A DNA stretch of 64,000 nucleotides from Marinimicrobium agarilyticum DSM 16975 (GCF_000423345.1 NZ_AUHU01000003.1:496001-560000); one strand, 5' to 3'. Shown: positions 8,859-17,734, numbered from the stretch's first letter. Notes: generated from the sequence alone by a model not told the origin. Made by a program: numbers and translations.

Positions 8859-10082
8859 ATGCATCAATTTGATATCGCTTTATTAGTAATCGTGGGCAGC
8901 GCTCTGCTGCTGGGCCTGGTGTCAAAGTTTCTTAAACGGATTGGACTGCCCGATGCCGTGACGCTGCTTCTGCTCGGCGTGGCCCTGGGGCCGGTCGGCC
9001 TTGGCTGGTTGCACCCCGACTCCTGGGGAAAACCCATGATGATTCTCGAGCAGGTGGCCCGGCTGGCCTTGGCGATTGGTCTGATGGATATCGCGCTTCG
9101 GCTACCGAAGCCCTACGTGTTCACCCACTGGCGTAGTCTGTTGGTGGTGCTTGGGGTCGGAATGTTATTCATGTGGTTGAGCAGTAGCGTGCTTGTGGGA
9201 GCAGTTCTGGGTCTCTCATGGGGTTCGGCCCTGCTGATTGGCGCGGTGGTGACTCCCACTGATCCGGTTGTGGCGTCTTCCATGGTGACAGGACCGGTGG
9301 CGGAAAAGACGCTCCCTTCCCATTTGCGCCGAATCATTATGGCGGAGTCGGGGGCCAACGACGGCCTGGCGTATGTTTTTGTACTCGGCATGATTTTCTT
9401 TCTGACTCTCTCTCCCCCGGAGTCGCTTGCAACCCGTGTGGTGGAGGTGATGGTTGCGGATGTCCTGCTGGCCTTGTTGCTGGGTGCGACGATTGGTTAT
9501 CTGGCCGGTTTCGGTTTGCGGGCGGCGGAAAAAAAGGACCTGATGGACCCCCAATCCGTAGTGATGTTTGCGACGGCACTTGCGTTGGGGACCCTGCCCT
9601 TGGTCGATCTTCTGGGCAGTAACGGCATTCTTGCCGTTTTTGTGGCCGGGTTGGCGTTTGACCAGCAGGTGGGCGTGCGCGAGCGGCGACAGGAAGAACA
9701 TGTTGTCGGTGGATTTGACCGGTTTTTTACCGGCCCCATTTTTGTGCTGGTCGGGCTTATGCTCCCCTGGAGCGAGTGGGCAGCGATGGGATGGCCGACC
9801 GTTGGTCTGATCATTAGTATTTTGTTGTTCCGGCGCCTGCCTGTGCTTCTGTTGTTGAGTGGGCGGCTGCGGGAAGTTCCCAGCCTGGTGGACGGCGCTT
9901 TTGCGGGATGGTTTGGCCCCATCGGCGTGGCGGCGGTTTATTACGCGGCACTGGCTTCTCACGAAACCGATGTGCCGGAACTGTGGCCAGTGGTAAGCTT
10001 GTTGGTTTCGGCCTCTGTTTTAGTCCACGGCCTGACGGCGGTTCCTTTTTCTCACCTGTATCGCCGACTGACAGCTTCTTAA
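8859..10082 (+). CDS. Sodium/proton antiporter, CPA1 family
   Basis: Inner-membrane cation:proton antiporter of 407 aa with about 11-12 hydrophobic segments. The CPA1 ion-binding motif TPTDPVVASS lies near residue 131, followed by the second family motif ESGANDGLAY near residue 166. These contain the Asp residues expected to carry cation and proton. A C-terminal regulatory tail is absent, as in the short bacterial members. It would help with Na+ and pH homeostasis, plausible for a marine or saline organism. A start further upstream is not supported. The GNAT gene follows after 15 bases and may be cotranscribed. Confidence 0.9.
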   Translation: MHQFDIALLVIVGSALLLGLVSKFLKRIGLPDAVTLLLLGVALGPVGLGWLHPDSWGKPMMILEQVARLALAIGLMDIALRLPKPYVFTHWRSLLVVLGVGMLFMWLSSSVLVGAVLGLSWGSALLIGAVVTPTDPVVASSMVTGPVAEKTLPSHLRRIIMAESGANDGLAYVFVLGMIFFLTLSPPESLATRVVEVMVADVLLALLLGATIGYLAGFGLRAAEKKDLMDPQSVVMFATALALGTLPLVDLLGSNGILAVFVAGLAFDQQVGVRERRQEEHVVGGFDRFFTGPIFVLVGLMLPWSEWAAMGWPTVGLIISILLFRRLPVLLLLSGRLREVPSLVDGAFAGWFGPIGVAAVYYAALASHETDVPELWPVVSLLVSASVLVHGLTAVPFSHLYRRLTAS

Positions 10083-10097
10083 TACGTTATCGACTAG

Positions 10098-10649
10098 ATG
10101 AATACTCTCGCTGCCCATCCACCCGAGGTCACTTTGGACTTGCTTCGGGAAGAACACGCCTCCGTCCTGTTTCAACTGGTTGACCAGAGCAGGGCGCATC
10201 TTCGCCGTTGGCTTCCCTGGGTAGATGCCAATCGCTCAGTCGCGGATACCGAGACGTTCCTGCGCGAGGTGATTGCGCAGCATCGGGCCGGGAAAGGGCC
10301 CCAATATGCGGTGTACTGGCGCTCGGAGCTGTGTGGTGTTTGCGGCTTTCACACCTTCGACCTCACAACGCGCTGTGGCAGTGTCGGCTACTGGTTGGGG
10401 GCGCGATACTGTGGATTGGGGCTCATGACCGCTGCGATCCGCCAACTGGTTGAGGTGGGGTTTGGCGAGTACCGACTTGAGCGCATCGAAATCGCCTGCG
10501 CCACACAGAACCTGAAAAGCCGAGCGATTCCCGAGCGGCTGGGTTTTTACTATGAAGGCGTGGTACAGAACCGAGAGTATGTCGATGGTCGCTATGTGGA
10601 TCATGCGATTTACTCCCTGCTGGCGCAGGAAACGCCAATGACGGAGTAG
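10098..10649 (+). CDS. GNAT acetyltransferase, RimJ/RimL type
   Basis: N-acetyltransferase of 183 aa in the RimJ/RimL (ribosomal-protein-serine acetyltransferase) branch of the GNAT superfamily. Seen: the N-terminal RimL-like segment LRRWLPWVDANRSVADTETFL, the acetyl-CoA region WLGARYCGLGLMTAAIRQL, the RLEIACATQNLKSRAIPERLGF pattern (split over RIEIACA and SRAIPERLGF) and the C-terminal YVDGRYVDHAIYSLL. Family members acetylate N-termini of ribosomal proteins or small molecules; the substrate cannot be read from sequence. The Shine-Dalgarno signal is weak and the gene is close behind the antiporter, so translation may depend on the upstream message. Confidence 0.85.
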   Translation: MNTLAAHPPEVTLDLLREEHASVLFQLVDQSRAHLRRWLPWVDANRSVADTETFLREVIAQHRAGKGPQYAVYWRSELCGVCGFHTFDLTTRCGSVGYWLGARYCGLGLMTAAIRQLVEVGFGEYRLERIEIACATQNLKSRAIPERLGFYYEGVVQNREYVDGRYVDHAIYSLLAQETPMTE

Positions 10650-10766
10650 CCCGAACGGGTGTCAACACGAGACATCGAGGTATATACTCGGCTATGGAGA
10701 TAGAGAGTGAGAGAACCTGCATCAGACAGGAATGATCACCAATAAGTAATAAACCAGGTGAACCTT

Positions 10767-13493
10767 ATGCCAATCAACCTTTTACGTCGCCCTGTGATGG
10801 GTGCGGCTCTGTTCGTCTGTGCAATGCATCCCGCTGTTGCGCAGGAACCCCTTCCCTTCGCCGATGAACCAGTGATCAAGGTCGATCTGAACTTCGCTGG
10901 GCGCCAGGAGGGCGAGGTCAACCAACCCGGTTTTGAGCCCTGGCCAATACCCTCGGCCCGCTCGGTCAGCCAAGCTTTCGATGGCGTGACGTTTACCCTG
11001 TCTTCTTCTGGAGACGGCGGTCTTGGGCTTCGCTCCAGCTGGTACAAAACCGCCATTGCCACCGCGCAACTGACCGGCGATGGTGTGTTGGTGGATTTCG
11101 GCGACGGCGACCCTCAGGGCGGCGCCGTTTCCCTGACCGTGAACGGCCTGTCGGAGGAAACCCACACCCTGCTGCTCTATCTGAGTAGCGTGGATAATTG
11201 GGCGGAGTCGTCGGTAGCGCCACTGAATATTTACGTCAATGATCGGCGGGTCCACACCGATGTCGTCATGAGCAGTCGGGTGACCGACAACAGCGACGCA
11301 CAGACCGCCTACGTAACCTTTTCGCCCGACGGCGGACAGGTAAAGGTGCGCATCGAGGCCGATGGCGGGACGGGAGCGGATATCGAGAATGTCGTGCTCA
11401 ACGGCTTCGAACTCAATACGCCCAACTTTGCCAAACAGGCCCGCGCCCCCGTGCCGGCCGATGGTGATCTCCATGCCGATGCCGATGTCGGGGCGGGTGA
11501 GCTGCGCCTGGAATGGACGGCGGCCGAAGGCGCGGTGAAACAGGCGCTGTATTTCGGCACCGATAAAACGCGGGTGGCCGAAGGCGACGACTCGGTGTTC
11601 GTTCGCGAGCAAACGCAGACGTACGCCGACCTGACCGGTCTGTACAGTCTTGACGACTACTTCTGGCGCGTTGATCAGATAGAAGCGGACGGAACCGTAA
11701 CCCGAGGTAATGTCTGGCGTTTCCGCCCTAGGCAACTGGCCTTTCCTGATGCTGAGGGATACGGGCGGTTCGCCATCGGCGGCCGCGGAGGCAAAGTGGT
11801 GAAAGTCACCAACCTGAACGACAGCGGGCCGGGCAGTTTGCGGGCTGCGGTGGAAGAGGAGCAGGGACCGCGCACGATCGTATTCGATGTGTCGGGCATA
11901 ATCACTCTGGAATCGCGCCTGTCCATCAATGACTCATTCGTAACCGTCGCCGGGCAGACCGCTCCGGGCAAAGGCATTGTCATCCGCAGTGCACCGTTTG
12001 GCTTGAGTGGTGCCAACGATGTGATCCTGCAACACATTCGGGTGCGGTTGGGGGCGGGCGAGACCTATGACGGCATCGGCATGGCAGGCAGTGATCACTC
12101 CATCGTGGATCACAGTTCCATCAGTTGGACCATTGACGAGGCTTTTTCGTCCCGCAACGGGAAGAACATAACTTTGCAGCGGACCCTGATTGCCGAAGCG
12201 TTGAACGTGGCCGGTCACAGTAACTATCCGGAGGGTACTGCACACGGATACGCCGCCAGCATCAGCGGCGACATTGGCAGTTTCCATCACAATCTCTTGG
12301 CGCACAACGCGGGGCGAAACTGGTCGTTGGCCGGCGGCCTGGACGGTGATGGAAACTACGCCGGTCGGTTGGATATCTTCAATAACGTGGTTTACAACTG
12401 GGACAACCGCACCACCGATGGCGGTGCGCACGAAGTCAACTTTGTGAACAACTATTACAAGCCGGGGCCGGCTACGAGCGAAATGTACGCGCTCAACATT
12501 CAGTACGATAACTTCCCCGGCACTCAGCGATATTATTGTCTGGGCAATGTGATTCCAGGGCAGGCCGATGAGTTGAATCAGCGCTTTGCCTGTCGAGTAA
12601 AAAATGGACAGCCCGATGGTTATCAACCCTTCGTTTACGAACCCTTTTTCCCTTCACACGCGACCATTCACACCGCGAGACAGGCCTACAAGAATGTCCT
12701 TTCGGATGTCGGCGCGATCGCGCCGGTGCAGGATCACCAGGACATTCGGGTGATCAATGAAACTCTGGCTGGCACGACCAGTTCAACGGGTAGTCAAACC
12801 GGTTTGCCCGGGCTGCCGGATCATCAGGACGATGTGGGCGGCTACGAAGATTACCCAGAAGTGCACCGCGATGCGAGCTGGGACCCGGACAACGACGGCA
12901 TGCCCACCTGGTGGGAAAACCAGCTCGGCCTCGACCCGCAGTCAGCCGGCGATGATGCCAATCGTGACCCCGACCGAGATGGTTACACGCAGCTTGAAGA
13001 GTACCTCCACTGGGTGAGCGGCCCGCTTCTGATGACGACCGCGGGGCATTCGATTTCTGTGCCGTTGGTCGAGCTTTTCCGTGGCTATACCGAAGCGCCG
13101 CGCTACACCGTACGTCATGTTGGCAACGGTTCGGTGGACATTGCCGGCGAGGCAGCGGTATTCACGCCGACCGAATGCGGTCTGGGCTTCTTTTCCCTCA
13201 AGGTGACCGACGCCTCGGGCGATTTTATGACCCGCAACGTCAGGGTCTTCGCCGATGCGGATGGCTGTGAACGAGAGCCGGATTACTCTGACGTGATGGT
13301 TGAGCAGCCCCGAGTTGTACCACTGGAGCCTGACGAATCCGATGAACCCGATGCTCAAGGCGGTAACGATGGTAACGATACCCCGGTTGGAGGCGGAAGT
13401 TCAGGTGGCGGAGGGGCTCCTTCGTTACTGTGGCTCTCGCTATTGCTGGTGATGGCGTTCCGGGGCATGCTGGGTGCGCGCCTGGCTCAATAA
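10767..13493 (+). CDS. Multidomain PL1-type pectate lyase, GlyGly-CTERM-like
   Basis: Exported polysaccharide lyase of 908 aa. I prefer the ATG at 10767 because AGGTGA lies 5 bases upstream; a GTG at 10758 overlaps that site. Order: signal peptide (1-25, AVA), a malectin/CBM-like beta domain (about 35-215, FDGVTFTLSSSGDGGLGLRSSWY), an FN3-like segment (about 225-320), a PL1 right-handed parallel beta-helix (about 326-650, FPDAEGYGRFAIGGRGG, TNLNDSGPGSLRAA, GSDHSIVDHSSISW), an acidic DxDxDG thrombospondin-3-like calcium segment (about 705-748), then a Gly-rich tail with one membrane segment and Arg (GGGSSGGGGAPSLLWLSLL and following). That tail resembles the GlyGly-CTERM signal processed by rhombosortase after type II secretion. 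It likely acts on pectin at the cell surface. Confidence 0.88.
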   Translation: MPINLLRRPVMGAALFVCAMHPAVAQEPLPFADEPVIKVDLNFAGRQEGEVNQPGFEPWPIPSARSVSQAFDGVTFTLSSSGDGGLGLRSSWYKTAIATAQLTGDGVLVDFGDGDPQGGAVSLTVNGLSEETHTLLLYLSSVDNWAESSVAPLNIYVNDRRVHTDVVMSSRVTDNSDAQTAYVTFSPDGGQVKVRIEADGGTGADIENVVLNGFELNTPNFAKQARAPVPADGDLHADADVGAGELRLEWTAAEGAVKQALYFGTDKTRVAEGDDSVFVREQTQTYADLTGLYSLDDYFWRVDQIEADGTVTRGNVWRFRPRQLAFPDAEGYGRFAIGGRGGKVVKVTNLNDSGPGSLRAAVEEEQGPRTIVFDVSGIITLESRLSINDSFVTVAGQTAPGKGIVIRSAPFGLSGANDVILQHIRVRLGAGETYDGIGMAGSDHSIVDHSSISWTIDEAFSSRNGKNITLQRTLIAEALNVAGHSNYPEGTAHGYAASISGDIGSFHHNLLAHNAGRNWSLAGGLDGDGNYAGRLDIFNNVVYNWDNRTTDGGAHEVNFVNNYYKPGPATSEMYALNIQYDNFPGTQRYYCLGNVIPGQADELNQRFACRVKNGQPDGYQPFVYEPFFPSHATIHTARQAYKNVLSDVGAIAPVQDHQDIRVINETLAGTTSSTGSQTGLPGLPDHQDDVGGYEDYPEVHRDASWDPDNDGMPTWWENQLGLDPQSAGDDANRDPDRDGYTQLEEYLHWVSGPLLMTTAGHSISVPLVELFRGYTEAPRYTVRHVGNGSVDIAGEAAVFTPTECGLGFFSLKVTDASGDFMTRNVRVFADADGCEREPDYSDVMVEQPRVVPLEPDESDEPDAQGGNDGNDTPVGGGSSGGGGAPSLLWLSLLLVMAFRGMLGARLAQ

Positions 13494-13578
13494 CGGGCGA
13501 TCAAAAACGTTGGCGGTGCCGTTGCCAGCTTTGGTAGGGTACGGGCTTTATTGAGTTGATTGAAGAAGAGGTAACGAA

Positions 13579-13830
13579 ATGGATCAGCAAACCCGAACGG
13601 AAGTTGAGGCGGCCGCGTTTCGTCGATTGGTCGAGCACCTGGATAACCGGAAAGACGTTCAGAATATCGATCTGATGGATTTGGCGGGCTTTTGCCGAAA
13701 CTGCCTTAGCCGTTGGTATATGGAAGCGGCAAACGAAAAGGGCGTGGAGCTGGACAAAGAAACCGCGCGGGAAATTATCTACGGCATGCCGTATGCGGAA
13801 TGGAAAGAGCGGTACCAGAGCCCAAAGTAG
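13579..13830 (+). CDS. DUF1244 family protein
   Basis: Small cytoplasmic protein of 83 aa that matches the DUF1244 family over its full length. The core GFCRNCLSRWYMEAANEKG and the C-terminal AREIIYGMPYAEWKERYQ are the features I recognise. The two Cys residues of CRNC are family-typical. Its function is not known to me; members are widespread in Proteobacteria and of similar length. A good AGAGG ribosome binding site precedes the ATG. It stands alone, with PL1 upstream and the GH5 gene converging from the right. Confidence 0.85.
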   Translation: MDQQTRTEVEAAAFRRLVEHLDNRKDVQNIDLMDLAGFCRNCLSRWYMEAANEKGVELDKETAREIIYGMPYAEWKERYQSPK

Positions 13831-13896
13831 AAATGGCGAGGTTCATAGACAGGGTGGGTGGGGAGGAGCGTCCCTGCTCCCTGAGTGTTCGGTCAG

Positions 13897-13930
13897 CGCA
13901 CGGCTCCTGACACAATGCCAGGAGCGTGCG
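13897..13930. terminator. Hairpin between convergent DUF1244 and GH5 genes
   Basis: CGCAC-g-GCTCCTG (13897-13909) pairs with CAGGAGC-GTGCG (13119+800 = 13919-13925, then 13926-13930) as a 12-bp stem with one bulged G and a 9-base loop. It sits 7 bases beyond the GH5 stop codon. There is no clear T-run on either side, so terminator function is probable from position rather than proven. Confidence 0.5.
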
Positions 13931-13937
13931 TTGCGAC

Positions 13938-16070
13938 TTACTCCTCTGGAGTGTTGTCCCACAAGCGGATCAGCAGGTTCCATTTCTCCTGCTCGAAGCC
14001 TTCCCAGGTACCCCACTCATCGGTGTTGGAGACCGGATCGTAAGCATGCTCGTACAGGCCACCCGTATCCTCCGATTCGGGGTTGGTGGACCAGTAGCAG
14101 CCTTCGATGTCCTTCTCGATCATGTAATCGACCAGAGCGTTCTGCCACTCCATATCGATACCAGCGTCGACGTGGTCCCAAAGAGTGCGGTGACGCGGTG
14201 GTGCATCGGCGGGCCAATTTGCGTGGCCACCAAACTCACCGATGATCATGGCGTAGCCTTGATCACGCAGATAGCCGAAATGCTCTTCCCAACCGGCTTC
14301 GATGCGCTGGGGGTCGATCACAATATTACAATCCGCTTCGCCGGCTGCATCACCTTCCATACCCTCACACTCGGGCTGGGCAGGGTCCATAAACTGCTTC
14401 TGTACGAACACGGATGGGCCGTAGGTGTGCGGCGACAGGATCAGGCGCTCCTTCGGAATGTCCAGCGGTGCATCCGCAAACGGATAGAGGTTCTCACCCC
14501 AGTTGGGGTTGGTCTCTTCTGAGCCGTGAGGTACTTCTTCGCCCGCAGAGGTCCCACCGGAAATACCTTCAACCATAATCAGGACATCGGTGTTGACTTC
14601 GTTGATCGCCTGATAAGCCTTCTCAGACAGGTCTTTCCACTCGGCCCAGGTGTAGTCCCAGGGTTCGTTGAAGATGTCGATGGCCATGATGTTGTCAACG
14701 CCCAAATCCTCCGAGAGGCCGGCGATTTCACGCAGGTCTTCCAGCCACAGCTCTTCGTTGTACAGGTCGACCTGAACATCCGGATCGTCTACCGGGCCGC
14801 ACGAATACCCTTCACGTTTGAAGTCATAGTTCTCACGCTCAGCGTCGGCGTAGGGGGGCGTGGCACCCAGACGACCGGCGCGCCAGCCCACATAGTTGGA
14901 GCAGGAGTGAATGTCGATAATGACGTTGATGCCGTTTTCGTCGGCCTGAACGATGAAGTCTTCCAGCGCTTGACGGGCGTTATCCTGTTGGACCGAGGGG
15001 TGGTTTTTCAACACACCGCCCTCACGTACGTAGCCGATCCCTTGCGGATCGTTCGGGTCCAGAGTCTGAGGCGCGATGGGCAGACGGATGGTGTTGATAC
15101 CTTGAGCGGTAATCTCATCCATGGTCTGCTGAATGGTGCGACCGGAGTCGACCCACCACATGTTGCCGACATACAGCTCCATGGGTGCGCCATCGGGATT
15201 ATTTTCCGCATCTTTTGGCTCATGCTGACCTTCAAGGCCGAACCATGCCGAGCACTGAACCGGGTAGGGTTCACCATTTTGGGTGATGCTGCCCGCCTCG
15301 TTCACGCGGAAGGTGCCACCGGTATCGCCAGCGCTGCTGGCGCTTGAGGCGGAGGAGCCAACGGACGAAGCAACAGAAGAGGCAACGGAGGATGCCACGG
15401 AAGATGCTACGGAGGAAGCAACGCTGGATTGCTGAGAGCTTGACTGGCTGCCGCCCACGATGCCGTACGGCGCGGGCTGAGAGCTACAGGTCGGGCGGCT
15501 GACGCAGCTTTGTCCGTTCTCGTAACCCCAGCCGCTGTTGGTATCTTCACAAAGCGGAGTGAGGGTGCCGTACCAGTTACATTGTTGACCGTCTTCGGTT
15601 CCAGTGCTGCTTACCGCGGAGCTGGCCGCGCTGCTCACAGAACTGCTTGAACTGCTCGCCGGGGCGCTGCTGGAAGTGCCGCCACCAGAGCAGACATCAC
15701 CGGTAACCGTCGGTGTCTCAACGTTGCCGTTGGCGCTAACTTGCATGCCAAATTCGATGCTCTGGCCCGGCTGAATGGTGCCGTTCCAGCCCATGTCGGT
15801 GGCGGTGTAGGGGTTGCTGCCGGAGACCTGAGCGTTCCAGCTGTTGGTGACCTGGTTGTCGTTGTAAGACCAGCTGACGTCCCAACCATTGATGGTGGTG
15901 TTGCTGTTGTTGGTGATACGGATTGCAGCGGTGGCACCGCTGCCCCACTCATTGCTCACGACATATTCGCAGTTCGCCGATTGCGCGGCGGCACCCTGAC
16001 CTGCCGCAGCCAGGCCCAAGCCCAGCATGGCGGCGTATATGCCATTGCCTTTCAGTTTTTTGCTTATCAT
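13938..16070 (-). CDS. Secreted endoglucanase: CBM2 + CBM10 + GH5
   Basis: Cellulase of 710 aa. Order: signal peptide (1-30, ending GQGAAAQ), CBM2 (about 31-131, CEYVVSNEWGSGATAAIRI to VTGDVC), Ser-rich linker, CBM10 (about 159-205, CNWYGTLTPLCEDTNSGWGY with its Cys pairs and aromatic residues), a second Ser linker containing a VASS tetrapeptide repeat, then a GH5 (beta/alpha)8 catalytic domain (about 255-700). The acid/base Glu is in IFNEPW near residue 467 and the nucleophile Glu in IIGEFGG near residue 610. Catalytic-domain Cys-rich inserts (CSNYV, SCGP, ECEGM, ADCN) may form disulfides. The combination CBM2-CBM10-GH5 is familiar from Cellvibrio and Saccharophagus endoglucanases. AGGAGA precedes the start. 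Confidence 0.95.
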   Translation of the reverse strand: MISKKLKGNGIYAAMLGLGLAAAGQGAAAQSANCEYVVSNEWGSGATAAIRITNNSNTTINGWDVSWSYNDNQVTNSWNAQVSGSNPYTATDMGWNGTIQPGQSIEFGMQVSANGNVETPTVTGDVCSGGGTSSSAPASSSSSSVSSAASSAVSSTGTEDGQQCNWYGTLTPLCEDTNSGWGYENGQSCVSRPTCSSQPAPYGIVGGSQSSSQQSSVASSVASSVASSVASSVASSVGSSASSASSAGDTGGTFRVNEAGSITQNGEPYPVQCSAWFGLEGQHEPKDAENNPDGAPMELYVGNMWWVDSGRTIQQTMDEITAQGINTIRLPIAPQTLDPNDPQGIGYVREGGVLKNHPSVQQDNARQALEDFIVQADENGINVIIDIHSCSNYVGWRAGRLGATPPYADAERENYDFKREGYSCGPVDDPDVQVDLYNEELWLEDLREIAGLSEDLGVDNIMAIDIFNEPWDYTWAEWKDLSEKAYQAINEVNTDVLIMVEGISGGTSAGEEVPHGSEETNPNWGENLYPFADAPLDIPKERLILSPHTYGPSVFVQKQFMDPAQPECEGMEGDAAGEADCNIVIDPQRIEAGWEEHFGYLRDQGYAMIIGEFGGHANWPADAPPRHRTLWDHVDAGIDMEWQNALVDYMIEKDIEGCYWSTNPESEDTGGLYEHAYDPVSNTDEWGTWEGFEQEKWNLLIRLWDNTPEE
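15351..15422 (-). repeat. Six-unit 12-bp tandem repeat encoding VASS linker
   Basis: Six 12-base units in a row (15351-15362 through 15411-15422) encode VASS five times and VGSS once in the linker between CBM10 and GH5. Units differ mostly at third codon positions, which indicates an older repeat held by protein-level selection rather than recent slippage. Confidence 0.85.
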
Positions 16071-16577
16071 TTGTGGTTATCTCCTGGTGTTTCTGAAATG
16101 AAGACACTCACGCGCCTACTATTGTTATATAGCGCGACAAAGTGTCGACGCTTGCACCGCTTTCGGGTATTACCCGAAAGGCGGCGATCATGGTATCTCA
16201 AATTGTTAAAGTGAAAAGGACTGTATCCTTATAGTTTGATCTACTACTTTTTTTAATGATTTATCGCTTTTAGAACGTTGCACTTTTATTAAGAAAAAGA
16301 AAAAAAGTCGTCAAAAGTTGTTTTTGGAACAATAAAAAATATTGGCTTTTTCTTGGGCTGACAATAAACGTCAAAAACGAAGGCGTATATGAAGGGGGGG
16401 GCTACATTCGGGAACGAAATAAAGGGGACGCCACTCATTTCCAATGCTGATGACTGAACACATAGTGTTTTCGCGTCATTCAACAACCTGAAAAGCGACA
16501 AAGGCTGGGCGGTGCGTTTTTGCCGAGCCTATCGAGGATAGGGGCTGTTGGTGGAGATGGGCGTCAACGACGTGAGT
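16071..16577. other. AT-rich intergenic region, GH5 gene to acylphosphatase
   Basis: These 507 bases show no credible gene. They hold the GH5 promoter region (candidate AT-rich -10 around 16124-16131 on the minus strand), a palindrome at 16160-16180, a strikingly A/T-rich block at 16220-16370 with poly-A and poly-T tracts, an eight-G run at 16394-16401 and a small inverted repeat (CCTATC/GATAGG around 16529-16543) close to the acylphosphatase stop codon. Base composition is clearly lower in GC than the flanking genes. Confidence 0.6.
16160..16180. promoter_or_regulatory. 21-bp palindrome, candidate operator of GH5 gene
   Basis: CTTTCGGGTA (16160-16169), one central T, and TACCCGAAAG (16171-16180) form a perfect palindrome 90-110 bases upstream of the GH5 ATG. 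It lies just upstream of an AT-rich stretch (TATATAACAAT on the minus strand) that may hold the -10. The size and symmetry suit a dimeric regulator. It could alternatively be a hairpin, although it has almost no loop. I did not see it upstream of the other polysaccharide genes. Confidence 0.45.
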
Positions 16578-16850
16578 TTATCCTCGTACTTCAAAATCGG
16601 TGTTCGCCTGAGGGGCGGCGGGTTTGATGTCTACTTGGGTCACCGAAGCGTGTTTCGGTCCTTCCCAAAGCCATCCCTCAAAGGCATCCAGAGCGTCGAT
16701 ATCGCCCTGCGCGAGTGCTTCCACACGGCCGTCCGGTAAGTTTCGGACCCAGCCGGCAAGGCCGAGTGCCTGGGCCTTCTGTTGGGCGTTCGCCCGGTAG
16801 CTCACTCCCTGAACCACTCCGCTGATCACAAAATGTCTGGCGTGTGTCAT
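16578..16850 (-). CDS. Acylphosphatase
   Basis: Cytoplasmic acylphosphatase of 90 aa that hydrolyses carboxyl-phosphate bonds. The fold motifs are present: phosphate-binding loop VVQGVSYRANAQQ with catalytic Arg23 region, and GWVRNLPDGRVEA containing the catalytic Asn. The usual loop sequence is GVxFR; here it is GVSYR, still with the Arg. Length is standard. Its start overlaps the stop codon of the preceding exported-protein gene by 4 bases (ATGA), so it is the last gene of the long minus-strand operon that begins with tssA. Its presence behind T6SS and TPR genes is unusual and its link to them is unknown. Confidence 0.93.
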   Translation of the reverse strand: MTHARHFVISGVVQGVSYRANAQQKAQALGLAGWVRNLPDGRVEALAQGDIDALDAFEGWLWEGPKHASVTQVDIKPAAPQANTDFEVRG

Positions 16851-17122
16851 CGAAAGCTCCTTTCGGCTTCTACCTCAGACGTCAGTTCTCCAGGGAGCAC
16901 CGGTTGGTAAAAATCCCCGAACAGTTCCGGGATGAGAATTTTACGCTCTCCCGTGGCCTCTGCCAGCTCGGTGTCCTTCCAGGGAATAATGTAGAGCAGT
17001 TTGGGCAGTTCCTTATTGGCCTTGATGGTTGTGGCGTCCATCTCGATCTCGATGCGTGGGACTTGCTGAGCATGGGCGTTGAAACCCACAAGCAGCAATA
17101 GGGTCAGGAGTGCGGTGCGCAT
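16847..17122 (-). CDS. Small exported protein of unknown function
   Basis: I do not recognise this 91-aa protein. It has a clear Sec signal peptide (MRTALLTLLLLVGFNAHAQ, cleavage after AHA), leaving a mature periplasmic chain of about 72 residues without Cys and with many acidic residues. The mature part contains TIKANKELPKLLYIIPWKD and ends SEVEAERSFR. It begins directly after the TPR lipoprotein gene and overlaps the acylphosphatase start by 4 bases, so the genes are translationally coupled. Coexpression with TPR envelope proteins suggests a periplasmic accessory part of the same assembly. Confidence 0.75.
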   Translation of the reverse strand: MRTALLTLLLLVGFNAHAQQVPRIEIEMDATTIKANKELPKLLYIIPWKDTELAEATGERKILIPELFGDFYQPVLPGELTSEVEAERSFR

Positions 17123-17734
17123 CTAACCTCCCTGGCGCTCAAGCGCGCTCTGTAACTGTCGTACCCACTGGGCGGTGCGCTCGTCACTATCCACCAAGGC
17201 AAGGTACGCTTCGTAGTGTTCAATGGCAGAGCTTAGATCCTGATAGTAGGTGTCGTAAAGCAGGCCAAGGTTGTAGTGGGCGTCGGCTGAGCGAGGATCC
17301 TGTCGTAAAGCGGCTTCGAAGTGTTGTTCAGCGGTTTCGATCTCGGCGCGTTTCAGGGCCATGGTGCCGGCGAGGTTGTGCGCGGAAGCGAGGTCTGGAT
17401 TGAGTTTCAGGGCATTCTCGAGCGCTTTCTCCGCTTGTGGCCCATGGTCGTTGTGGTAGTAGGCCGTCGCCAGGTGTACCCATAGTTCCGCCCGCGCGGG
17501 GCGTTGTTGTACCAATCGTTCGATCTGCTCGGCGGCGGCGGAGTAGTCGCCGGCCTGCCCATGGCGCAGCGCTTTTTCATAAAGCTGCTGTTGGGGCTCG
17601 GTCAGTGGCGTGGACGTACCGCTTGCGCTGACCGATAAGTTGTCAGTGGTCGGCGTCTGGCTGCAAGCGCTGAGTAATGCTATTGCCAGTAAGACCATGA
17701 CGACTTTGCCATGGCGTCGCGGGTAAATGGTCAT
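17123..17734 (-). CDS. TPR lipoprotein (small)
   Basis: Lipoprotein of 203 aa. The ATG at 17734 overlaps the stop of the previous gene by 4 bases and starts a signal peptide with lipobox LSAC (Cys24). The mature chain carries about four tetratricopeptide repeats (AGDYSAAAEQIERLV, AELWVHLATAYYHNDHGPQAEKALE, ASAHNLAGTMALKRAEIETAEQHFE, ADAHYNLGLLYDTYYQDLSSAIEHYEAYL). TPR lipoproteins of this size act as outer-membrane scaffolds, for example GltE/AglT in the Myxococcus gliding complex or PilF/PilW in type IV pili. The neighbouring genes favour the first comparison, but sequence identity was not measured. Confidence 0.85.
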   Translation of the reverse strand: MTIYPRRHGKVVMVLLAIALLSACSQTPTTDNLSVSASGTSTPLTEPQQQLYEKALRHGQAGDYSAAAEQIERLVQQRPARAELWVHLATAYYHNDHGPQAEKALENALKLNPDLASAHNLAGTMALKRAEIETAEQHFEAALRQDPRSADAHYNLGLLYDTYYQDLSSAIEHYEAYLALVDSDERTAQWVRQLQSALERQGG

